Shown here: positions 1 to 4,699 of the stretch, piece by piece
Layout: every line of letters starts with the position of its first letter
How positions within the stretch are numbered: position 1 is the first letter of the stretch
Assembly: GCA_024400275.1 (NCBI GenBank)
Contig: JAKSMY010000077.1
Span: 1-6,518 of the forward strand
DNA length: 6,518 bases
Direction: 5' to 3'
From: Paludibacteraceae bacterium
Lineage (GTDB): Bacteria; Bacteroidota; Bacteroidia; Bacteroidales; Paludibacteraceae
Program-made: the position numbers and the translations under genes
The notes under the pieces: generated by a model
Seen by the model: only the letters and a program-made list of their open reading frames with translations
What the model was told of the DNA's origin: nothing
The model's database searches: none

Positions 1-725
1 TGACTTTGCCTGCTAACTGGACAGGAACCAAACCGAACGAACAGGGCAAGTGGTATGGCGGTGTGTTCAATCTCGCTGCTCCCGCTAAAACATCCGTCAT
101 CACTTACACGGCGACGAAGAAATTGCCGGAAGTAACAAGTGACGATTCTTGGGGTCTGCACACCAATGCCATCTATGCAGCAGATAGCACGCTACTAACG
201 ATTACCGATCACTCGTTTAGCGAAGGTGTCGGAACCGTTACTCTTAACGGCGAATTGGCTATTATTGGAGATTATGCTTTCTTTCATAGTAGCCTTACTT
301 CCATCACTATCCCTGCAGGTGTTACGACGATTGGAGAGATGGCTTTCTATAAGACCGACCTTACTTCCGTTACTATCCCTGCAAGTGTGACGACGATTGG
401 AATGGGTGCTTTCGCTGGTTGCTCCGCTATGGCTTCCGTTACCTTTGAGGGCAATGCTTGCCAAGATGCGATTGGTGAATATGCTTTTGACGGTGTTGGT
501 GATCCCGATCCTGCTCTCTTGACGTTGAATGGCATTTGGGCGAAAGAAAACCTACCGGACGAAGATGGCAACTGGTATGGTGGTAAGTTTGAACTCCTCA
601 ATGATCCGACTGCTCTGGAAAAAGTGGACGGTGGACAATGCACAAAGCACGGTGCCAAGTTCATGCACAACGGCCGTTTCTTTATCGTCCGCGATGGCAA
701 GAAGATAAACGCACTCGGCTTCTAA
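1..725 (+). CDS. BspA-like leucine-rich-repeat surface protein, C-terminal part (5' end outside window)
   Basis: The frame is open from the left edge to TAA at 723-725, so only the last 240 or so codons are present. TTG at 6 is an internal leucine, not a start: the TL..W..GKWYGGxF stretch there recurs at 522-599 (TLNGIW..GNWYGGKF). Residues below are counted from that TTG. Residues 76-150 hold three to four LRR_5/BspA-type repeats of 22-23 residues, such as LTSITIPAGVTTIGEMAF and LTSVTIPASVTTIGMGAF. The last 30 residues (..KFMHNGRFFIVRDGKKINALGF) resemble a short terminal module shared by many Bacteroidales exported proteins. Such proteins are usually surface exposed and bind host or extracellular ligands; that role is family knowledge. 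The signal peptide would lie outside the window. The gene converges on the leftward 35-codon ORF across a shared terminator. Confidence 0.93.
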   Translation, partial: TLPANWTGTKPNEQGKWYGGVFNLAAPAKTSVITYTATKKLPEVTSDDSWGLHTNAIYAADSTLLTITDHSFSEGVGTVTLNGELAIIGDYAFFHSSLTSITIPAGVTTIGEMAFYKTDLTSVTIPASVTTIGMGAFAGCSAMASVTFEGNACQDAIGEYAFDGVGDPDPALLTLNGIWAKENLPDEDGNWYGGKFELLNDPTALEKVDGGQCTKHGAKFMHNGRFFIVRDGKKINALGF

Positions 726-757
726 ACCGCTAAAATTCTAATTTGAGGTATCCTAAC

Positions 758-791
758 AAAAAAGCCACCCATTTGGGTGGCAATTTTGTTT
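758..791. terminator. Bidirectional intrinsic terminator
   Basis: A perfect 7-bp GC-rich stem, GCCACCC (764-770) and GGGTGGC (775-781), encloses the 4-nt loop ATTT. On the minus strand the stem runs straight into TTTTTTG (763-757), a strong intrinsic terminator for the 35-codon ORF whose stop lies only 8 nt upstream. On the plus strand it is followed by the weaker AATTTTGTTT, about 40 nt after the BspA-like stop. Both convergent genes probably use it. Confidence 0.9.
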
Positions 792-897
792 ACTCCTTGT
801 CTTTATTTTTGATTTTTTTGACAAGGTTGTAGATAAGGGCTACCAAAGCAGCCAGAAAGGACATACCGTCCTCGTGGGTGAATTTGTTGTTGGTCAT
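790..897 (-). CDS. Small single-helix membrane-type protein, 35 aa, unknown function
   Basis: I do not recognise the family. The 35-residue product starts MTNNKFTHEDGMSFLAALVA. A hydrophilic N-terminus is followed by a hydrophobic stretch of about 13 residues (12-24, MSFLAALVALIYN) and a lysine-rich tail (KKIKNKDKE), the layout of a small membrane-anchored or membrane-active peptide. A longer reading frame reaches back to 999, but its extra N-terminus is mostly translated heptamer repeat (QLSTINYQLST), so ATG at 897 is the better start. Support for a real gene is the strong intrinsic terminator 8 nt past the stop. There is no A-rich leader and no recognisable promoter; the sequence before the ATG is a heptamer array. 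Type I toxins and small stress peptides look similar, but nothing here proves toxicity. Confidence 0.55.
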   Translation of the reverse strand: MTNNKFTHEDGMSFLAALVALIYNLVKKIKNKDKE

Positions 898-945
898 AGT
901 TGATAGTTGATAATTGATAGTTGATAATTGAGAGTTGAGAGTTGA
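897..945. repeat. Heptamer tandem array (7 copies)
   Basis: Seven consecutive 7-nt units: TAGTTGA, TAGTTGA, TAATTGA, TAGTTGA, TAATTGA, GAGTTGA, GAGTTGA. On the minus strand they read (A/C)TCAA(C/T)T and the last unit merges into the ATG of the 35-codon ORF. The array takes the place of the upstream region where a ribosome would bind. A related array precedes the 115-aa gene. Confidence 0.9.
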
Positions 946-1205
946 GGGACAAAAACAGATAAAATCCCTTGCGCTTGTTGCTATGTCTCTTCGAGCCATT
1001 GATGCTGTAGTTGTCAGCCAATTTCAGTGAGCAAGCTCTCTGCTCTTTGCCTCCATCTACACCCTCACCCTGTCGGATTAGCATCACTCCCAAGACGATA
1101 AACCTCAGCGCTTTGCGCTAAAAACCTTTACTCCATACTCCATCTTCCATACTCTATCAGCGTAGCGGTCTATATTTTATTGGTTTTTGTCAACTGCCGA
1201 ATGCC
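946..1205. other. Gene-poor, repeat-bearing intergenic stretch
   Basis: I see no convincing gene here. Minus-strand reading frames crossing it (to 1093) read through the heptamer array and look fortuitous, although the part around 960-1050 has a mildly coding look (..SLKLADNYSINGSKRHSNKRKG) and could be a decayed gene remnant. Contents: a CAAGACGATAAAC direct repeat copy (1091-1103), a small AGCGC/GCGCT hairpin (1107-1119), a heptamer array (1131-1158), a GACCGCTWCGCTGAT copy in minus orientation (1156-1170) and one arm of a 14-bp inverted repeat (1178-1191). Confidence 0.6.
1131..1158. repeat. Heptamer tandem array (4 copies)
   Basis: Four consecutive 7-mers, CTCCATA, CTCCATC, TTCCATA, CTCTATC, followed directly by AGCGTAGCGGTC. 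The period is the same as in the other two arrays but the unit differs (YTCYATM). It lies downstream of the 113-aa gene rather than before a start codon. Confidence 0.8.
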
Positions 1206-1603
1206 TTACTCGCCGGATTCGAGGGAAGCGTCGTACTCTTCTCCGCAGACGTGCCACAGATAGGCGGTCAGGGTCTTGTACGCAGATTGCGCCTTGAAGT
1301 CGGCTTGGTCCTGTGCGCGTTTGGTACCGTCTTTCTTGCGCGTGTTGACCATCGCCTGTACGGCTGCAAAACGGGTGCGTGCTGCCATCTCGTCTTCCGT
1401 GACGGGCGTAGTGCGTACGCCGTAATTGACCGAATAGGGGCGACCTTCGCCGTGTGCGTTCTTGGCTACTCGTTGAGCAGCACCGAACTTACCTTTGATT
1501 TTGCCATGCAGTTCCTCAATGGGATAATAGAATTTTAATCGAGCCATAGTTGTTTTTGGGGTTTTAAGGGTTAATAATTTTTTTAGATAGACAAAAACCA
1601 ATA
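1178..1603. repeat. 14-bp inverted repeat around gene A
   Basis: TATTGGTTTTTGTC at 1178-1191 recurs exactly in inverse orientation at 1590-1603. The arms enclose the whole 113-aa gene and its 5' leader. The arms are T-rich, so chance is possible. No recombinase gene is in the window. Confidence 0.5.
1206..1547 (-). CDS. Small paralogous protein A, 113 aa, unknown function
   Basis: The product starts MARLKFYYPIEELHGKIKGK. The ATG at 1547 is preferred over an in-frame ATG at 1664: it aligns with the start of the neighbouring paralog, and the extra 39 residues would be unrelated hydrophobic sequence. Homology to the 115-aa neighbour is visible by eye: F-x-YP, GKI-x-x-K, PVT-x-x-E-x-x-x-R-T-x-F, a variable Lys/Ala-rich helix, then YKTxTxYLW near the C-terminus. 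There is no signal peptide or membrane segment, and the protein is basic in its first half, so it is probably cytosolic and helical in its second half. The layout (GKIxGK, a PxT-led helix with RxxF, a C-terminal aromatic motif) recalls a broad group of small uncharacterised Bacteroidota proteins. That resemblance is from memory and assigns no function. No terminator or consensus promoter is evident. Confidence 0.75.
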   Translation of the reverse strand: MARLKFYYPIEELHGKIKGKFGAAQRVAKNAHGEGRPYSVNYGVRTTPVTEDEMAARTRFAAVQAMVNTRKKDGTKRAQDQADFKAQSAYKTLTAYLWHVCGEEYDASLESGE

Positions 1604-1802
1604 TAAACCTCTTGAATAGGATGGGTACTATTGTACCTGCTGTTGTGAGTTCATGATTTTCCATGAAAACAAGTTCTCCTGTACAATCCTGTCCTCACAC
1701 CACCACCCTCCTCCAGAGGGTATCATCCTCTTCAAGACGATAAACAGAAAAAGTTAAAAGGTAATGGACCGCTTCGCTGATGGAATAAGGACCGCTTCAC
1801 GT

Positions 1803-2150
1803 TTAGTCTTCAGCGCTCTCGGCTTCGATTACCTGTGCCCAGAGGTACTTGGTGAAGGTCTTGTAGCCGGTCTCACACTGCGCACGGTAGGCAGCCATGT
1901 CGGTAGCGTAGGTGGTGGCGGTTTTCTTTAATCGGGCAGCGACCAGTGCCTGACGTGTCTTGAAGGTGGTTCGGCGGTCCAACTCCGCTTGGGTGACAGG
2001 GTGTGCCATCAAGTCGCGTTCGCCTTGCAAGTAGGTAATCTGTTTGCCGCTGGCGGTGCAACTGTGGATAACTTTGCTCTTGCGGCTAATCTTGCCGCAG
2101 ATGCGATGAACCGGATACTCAAATTCGGTCTTGCTAAAATGTTTGGACAT
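1803..2150 (-). CDS. Small paralogous protein B, 115 aa, unknown function
   Basis: The product starts MSKHFSKTEFEYPVHRICGK. It shares F-x-YP, GKI, PVT-x-x-E-x-x-x-R-T-x-F and a C-terminal YKTFTKYLW with the 113-aa gene downstream on the same strand; elsewhere the two have diverged, so the duplication is old. No signal peptide or transmembrane helix is visible. Two cysteines near the N-terminal third (CGK, HSC) are not conserved in the paralog, which argues against metal binding there. The ATG at 2150 is 3 nt from a heptamer array. The gap to the paralog is 255 bp and carries repeats, so separate transcription is as likely as an operon. Function unknown. Confidence 0.75.
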   Translation of the reverse strand: MSKHFSKTEFEYPVHRICGKISRKSKVIHSCTASGKQITYLQGERDLMAHPVTQAELDRRTTFKTRQALVAARLKKTATTYATDMAAYRAQCETGYKTFTKYLWAQVIEAESAED

Positions 2151-2153
2151 GAA

Positions 2154-2201
2154 AGTTTAGAGTTTAGAGTTTAGAGATTAGAGTTTAGAGATTAGAGTTA
2201 G
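2154..2201. repeat. Heptamer tandem array (6 copies plus a partial)
   Basis: Units are AGTTTAG x3, AGATTAG, AGTTTAG, AGATTAG, then a 6-nt AGTTAG. On the minus strand they read CTAAACT/CTAATCT, one or two changes from the (A/C)TCAACT units of the array at 897-945. The array sits 3 nt upstream of the 115-aa gene's start codon. Confidence 0.92.
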
Positions 2202-2208
2202 CGCTAAC
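2197..2208. promoter_or_regulatory. 12-bp perfect palindrome GTTAGCGCTAAC
   Basis: The palindrome overlaps the end of the heptamer array, upstream of the 115-aa gene. Its central CG dyad resembles LacI/GalR-type operators, but no such regulator is in the window. GCGC hairpins occur near another heptamer array (1107-1119), so it may instead be part of a composite repeat. Confidence 0.45.
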
Positions 2209-2230
2209 ATTTTTGAGGGGGGCAGAATGA

Positions 2231-2272
2231 GGGTCGGTCGCGTGTCGGTCAAGTGTCGGTCAAGTGTCGGTT
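2231..2272. repeat. 11-bp direct repeats (GTGTCGGTCAA), four copies
   Basis: Two perfect copies (2242-2252, 2253-2263), a truncated third (2264-2272, GTGTCGGTT) and a degenerate first (2231-2241, GGGTCGGTCGC) are exactly phased at 11 bp, about one helical turn. They lie just before an AT-rich stretch and about 85-125 bp upstream of the nuclease promoter. Possible roles are a binding site for a protein contacting one DNA face, or an iteron-like remnant. Confidence 0.75.
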
Positions 2273-2308
2273 CCTTTTTTGCACCCCTCTCTACTATTCT
2301 GATTACGA

Positions 2309-2347
2309 ACTTTTTTCAAAAAGGGGTTACATTTTTTGCAAAAAAGT
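2309..2347. repeat. Imperfect inverted repeat upstream of nuclease promoter
   Basis: ACTTTTTT (2309-2316) and AAAAAAGT (2340-2347) pair, and after a mismatch the inner AAAAA and TTTTT also pair, around a GGGGTTACA centre. It ends 9 bp before the -33 element. The low-complexity A/T content makes a chance origin quite possible. Confidence 0.4.
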
Positions 2348-2355
2348 AAAAATAT

Positions 2356-2387
2356 TTTGCATATATCAAAAAAAATGTGTACTTTTG
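2356..2387 (+). promoter_or_regulatory. Bacteroidota-type promoter of the HNH nuclease gene
   Basis: The -33 element TTTG (2356-2359) and -7 element TACTTTTG (2380-2387, consensus TAnnTTTG) are separated by 20 nt, within the usual 19-21. Transcription should begin near 2393-2396, leaving a leader of about 200 nt before the nuclease ATG. Confidence 0.82.
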
Positions 2388-2395
2388 CGTTGTTT

Positions 2396-2420
2396 TTGCG
2401 AAAGTGAATCTATTTCGCAA
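2396..2420 (+). promoter_or_regulatory. Inverted repeat / hairpin at the predicted 5' end of the nuclease mRNA
   Basis: TTGCGAAA (2396-2403) and TTTCGCAA (2413-2420) are perfect 8-bp arms around 9 nt. The dyad overlaps the predicted transcription start, so it can be read as an operator in DNA or a 5'-terminal stem-loop in RNA. Confidence 0.6.
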
Positions 2421-2439
2421 TATTTAGGCATATATCATA

Positions 2440-2544
2440 GGAACAAGTCGGCAAACTTATTGATAACAAAGATATGTGTCCCTGCTATCCGTGTCTTGAA
2501 CACAGGTAATTGGGGTAGTTATCAGAGTTTGCCGACCCCGTTCC
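2440..2544 (+). ncRNA. Long structured leader element (105 nt stem-loop) of the nuclease gene
   Basis: Three nested perfect helices can form. GGAAC (2440-2444) pairs with GTTCC (2540-2544). GTCGGCAAACT (2447-2457) pairs with AGTTTGCCGAC (2526-2536), 11 bp. TGATAAC (2461-2467) pairs with GTTATCA (2518-2524), 7 bp. Small internal loops (2/3 and 3/1 nt) separate them, giving 23 pairs in all. The 50-nt apical part has its own hairpin (CCGTGT at 2489-2494 with ACACAGG at 2500-2506, one bulged A). No match to a riboswitch or leader class I know. As DNA it could alternatively be a small palindromic mobile repeat. Its place between a strong promoter and the nuclease ATG favours a regulatory leader. 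Confidence 0.65.
2474..2509 (+). CDS. Possible 11-codon upstream ORF in the leader
   Basis: ATG at 2474 opens an 11-codon frame, MCPCYPCLEHR, ending in TAA at 2507-2509. It lies entirely within the apical part of the 105-nt stem-loop and has three cysteines among eleven residues. It could be a leader peptide coupling ribosome position to folding. An ORF this short can easily occur by chance, and I see no coding evidence beyond its position. Confidence 0.2.
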   Translation: MCPCYPCLEHR

Positions 2545-2551
2545 TTGCCTC

Positions 2552-2589
2552 GGTTACTTGTGTTCTTTTATATAGAGAAAAAGTAAACC
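2552..2589 (+). promoter_or_regulatory. Hairpin just upstream of the nuclease start codon
   Basis: GGTTACTT (2552-2559) pairs with AAGTAAACC (2581-2589) with one bulged A, and TTCT (2563-2566) with AGAA (2576-2579) inside it. It ends 4 nt before the ATG and would hide the A-rich stretch that Bacteroidota use in place of a Shine-Dalgarno sequence, possibly lowering nuclease translation. Confidence 0.45.
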
Positions 2590-2593
2590 AATT

Positions 2594-3574
2594 ATGGCAA
2601 GACGACAAACAAGTAATCGTACTGGCATTGATAGATTGCCTTCGATAGATACCAACGCAGTGTGGGTGTCATTTACATGTGTAAATTGTGGTAAACAAAA
2701 TGTTGTTCCTGTGGGAAAAAAACGGCTTGAACTTCAACAAGTATATGATACCGCAGAATGGGAGTGCGAACATTGTGGTTATGTACATGCCAAAGATAGT
2801 GATTTGCCGGCAAAATGGAAAGATACTTGGAAAGAGGACTTTTTAATTGCAGATTCAGAGCAGGCACAAGCATTCTGGAAGGGATTTTTTAGAATGTCAA
2901 CTCTTTCCCCTGATGTCTATTGGAAACAATGCAATGTTTGTGGTCGCGTATTGCCTGCCACATCTTTTGATAGACATATTGGCTGGGGCGCATTAGAAAA
3001 ACAATTGGAGTGTAAATCGTGTAAGGGTGCAATCAATGCTGCACTTAACCCTAAGCGCACATCGGAACAATTGCGAGAAAGTTCTTTACGTAGAAGAATA
3101 GGAGATTTGTTTTCCCCCAATGATACACAGATAGATGTAAAACAATTATTTGATCGCTTTGGAAGTAAGTGTTTTATGACGGGCAAATCATTAGATATTG
3201 CCAATACATCCTCATGGCATATAGATCATATTTTACCATCAAAATACTTTTATGCTCTTACACCAGAGAATGCGTGTCTGCTTTCAGCAGAAGCGAACTC
3301 CAAAAAACGAGATAGATGGCCAAGTTTAGTTTACACAGATAAACAATTGGTCGAATTGGCAAAGATTACAGGTGCTAATTTGGAACTTCTTTTAAGCAAA
3401 GAACCTATTATGAATACAGATATAGATGTAAATAAAGCATTTGAACGTTGGACAGATGTTCGTGATACATCCGATTTACATAAGAGGATAGCAGAATTTA
3501 GAAAAGTTATAATTGATAACAAATTGGAAGATAAACTAACGGAAAAGAACAAAAAAATACTAGGTTTTACTTAA
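2594..3574 (+). CDS. HNH-type restriction endonuclease with two zinc-binding Cys clusters, 326 aa
   Basis: This is probably the restriction enzyme of the module; the target site is unknown. Domains in order: a zinc ribbon with Cys29-x2-Cys32 and Cys58-x2-Cys61; a second cluster with Cys113-x2-Cys116 and Cys140-x2-Cys143; then a beta-beta-alpha-metal (HNH) nuclease core. The core shows FGSKCFMTGKSL (190-200), the catalytic WHIDH (His209, Asp211, His212), Asn226 in ENACLL and Asn235 in AN-x-x-K, so the third HNH position is Asn (HNN variant). The tail is charged and helical. No RuvC, helicase or methyltransferase motifs are present. The ATG at 2594 follows a short A-rich stretch. It sits tail to tail with two methyltransferase genes, its stop overlapping the first by 4 bp. 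Base composition is AT-rich compared with both outer flanks, suggesting acquisition. HNH identity is firm; restriction function is inferred from context. Confidence 0.85.
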   Translation: MARRQTSNRTGIDRLPSIDTNAVWVSFTCVNCGKQNVVPVGKKRLELQQVYDTAEWECEHCGYVHAKDSDLPAKWKDTWKEDFLIADSEQAQAFWKGFFRMSTLSPDVYWKQCNVCGRVLPATSFDRHIGWGALEKQLECKSCKGAINAALNPKRTSEQLRESSLRRRIGDLFSPNDTQIDVKQLFDRFGSKCFMTGKSLDIANTSSWHIDHILPSKYFYALTPENACLLSAEANSKKRDRWPSLVYTDKQLVELAKITGANLELLLSKEPIMNTDIDVNKAFERWTDVRDTSDLHKRIAEFRKVIIDNKLEDKLTEKNKKILGFT

Positions 3575-4698
3575 TAGCATACTAAATATTCGTGCGCAGT
3601 TACACCTCCAATGTCACGAATTCCAAACTTTTGACAATCCACGACACTTTCATCAAATAAGTCCGTATGAATAAAATATTTTTGGGCTAGTTTATTAAGT
3701 TTCACTCCCATATCGCACTTATCGTTTTTTCCTAAATGCAACACAAAGTATCCCCCGGTCTTTAATCTTTCTTTAGCTTGTTCAAAAATAGGAATATAAA
3801 CATCTAAAGAATGTTTTTGCTTTTCATCCACATATTTGCTCGGCTCATTTTTGAATGTTTCTCTATCCCATCCTAAAAACCACAACCTTATCCAATTAGC
3901 CATAGAAAATTTGGTACTATCAAAGAAAGGTGGCGAAGTTATAATAGCATCCAAGTTGTTAATTTCATCGTTCCAATGTTGCAGTGTATCCTGCTGAAAA
4001 ACTTTGCCTTCATGAAATGTTGTTGAAGTTTCTGCATCAACTGCCCTCTTAACTTTTTCTTTCAATTTTTCAATAACATTCTTATATTCGAAATCTCCTT
4101 GTGGAGCATATGGGATGATAGGATGCGACCTACGGCTTAGTGCGTATGGACGATTACCATGCAATATATGTAAAAGGGATGCACAAACCAAAAATTGTGA
4201 AGGTGTTGTAGGTGGATTTTGCAATAAATATTCACGTAAGATTAGTAACTCACGAAAAGTTTCAGGATGATAATAATCTCCTAATTTTTTATTAAAACCA
4301 AAATTAGCTTGTTGCAGGACATATTCTCCTGTTATCCCGAAATCCTCAATTGAACTTTCTAAGTGTTCAATATAATATGTAATTTCTTCTTTGTTTACCC
4401 TTCCAATTTTAGCAGAGGATACTATATAAGCAAGAGGACTTATGTCTATTCCATAGGCCATCCGTCCATTTAATGCTGCCTCGAAAGGTATTGTGCCAAC
4501 ACCAGCAAAAGGATCAAGCATAATTCCATTTTGGGGTACAAATATATTGACAAGGTTATATGCTATTGCAGGTTTAAGTTTCCCCTGATATGAACATAAT
4601 GAATGATTAGGATGTCCCCAATTCTTTTTAGAATATGGCAACTGCTGATGTGGCAAAGTTTCTTTGAATATATTCCATTGACTTAGCGTGTCCATCAT
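3571..4698 (-). CDS. DNA methyltransferase M1, probable N4-cytosine type, 375 aa
   Basis: S-adenosylmethionine-dependent amino-methyltransferase that should protect the sites cut by the adjacent nuclease. HSLCSYQGKLKPAIAYNLV (32-50) is the region leading into motif I (LDPFAGVGT, 61-69, SAM binding); motif II is YGIDISP (82-88). RPYALSRRSHP..PYAP (183-199) is characteristic of this methyltransferase group. Motif IV is TSPPFF (254-259), followed by RLWFLGWD (271-278). SPP(F/Y) is typical of cytosine-N4 enzymes, although some adenine-N6 enzymes carry it. Motif I precedes IV with about 185 residues between, as in class alpha. Start: two adjacent ATGs at 4698 and 4695; the first lies 1 nt past the TAA of the upstream methyltransferase, so translation is probably coupled. 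The stop overlaps the convergent nuclease stop. Length is normal and the frame intact. Confidence 0.9.
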   Translation of the reverse strand: MMDTLSQWNIFKETLPHQQLPYSKKNWGHPNHSLCSYQGKLKPAIAYNLVNIFVPQNGIMLDPFAGVGTIPFEAALNGRMAYGIDISPLAYIVSSAKIGRVNKEEITYYIEHLESSIEDFGITGEYVLQQANFGFNKKLGDYYHPETFRELLILREYLLQNPPTTPSQFLVCASLLHILHGNRPYALSRRSHPIIPYAPQGDFEYKNVIEKLKEKVKRAVDAETSTTFHEGKVFQQDTLQHWNDEINNLDAIITSPPFFDSTKFSMANWIRLWFLGWDRETFKNEPSKYVDEKQKHSLDVYIPIFEQAKERLKTGGYFVLHLGKNDKCDMGVKLNKLAQKYFIHTDLFDESVVDCQKFGIRDIGGVTAHEYLVCY

Positions 4699-4699
4699 T

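Larger units (their letters stand above)
1091..1745. repeat. Direct repeat CAAGACGATAAAC, two copies
   Basis: The exact 13-mer lies at 1091-1103 and 1733-1745, once downstream of each leftward paralog. Similar sequence precedes both copies (ACACC..CACCCT.., CATCACTCC versus CATCCTCTT). This suggests that the two gene-plus-spacer units arose by duplication, or that a dispersed intergenic repeat is present. Confidence 0.6.
1156..1798. repeat. Intergenic repeat GACCGCTWCGCTGAT, inverted copies
   Basis: GACCGCTTCGCTGAT on the plus strand at 1767-1781 matches the minus strand at 1170-1156 (GACCGCTACGCTGAT) in 14 of 15 positions. A partial third copy, GGACCGCTTC, lies at 1789-1798 and directly repeats 1766-1775. 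In the 1156 copy the motif is joined to a heptamer array, so the two may form one composite dispersed repeat. Confidence 0.65.

Noticed and set aside
195..700. Minus-strand reading frames inside the BspA-like gene
   Set aside because: These are shadows of the repeat-containing plus-strand gene, which has clear LRR homology.
803..1093. 96-codon minus-strand reading frame
   Set aside because: It overlaps the 35-codon gene in another frame and much of it is translated heptamer repeat. At most the 960-1050 part is a gene remnant.
1548..1664. 39-residue N-terminal extension of gene A from ATG 1664
   Set aside because: The paralog starts at the equivalent of ATG 1547, and the extension is unrelated hydrophobic sequence overlapping an inverted-repeat arm.
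1706..1720. CCCTC/GAGGG hairpin as a terminator
   Set aside because: The stem is only 5 bp and no T-tract follows on either strand. It lies between the paralogs and could be chance.
897..2201. CRISPR-like array
   Set aside because: The repeats are 7 nt, directly tandem and without spacers, and there are no cas genes.
2396..2589. Retron-type ncRNA
   Set aside because: The fold is hairpin-rich, but there is no reverse transcriptase in the window.
2253..2648. 131-codon plus-strand reading frame over the nuclease leader
   Set aside because: It begins in the 11-bp repeats, runs through the promoter and hairpins, is odd in composition (many Cys and Phe) and overlaps the nuclease start out of frame. 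It is best explained as chance.
2390..3574. IscB-type RNA-guided nuclease with an omega-RNA upstream
   Set aside because: A structured RNA before an HNH gene is suggestive, but the 326-aa protein shows no RuvC motifs or bridge helix, it has zinc clusters instead, and two methyltransferases sit next to it.
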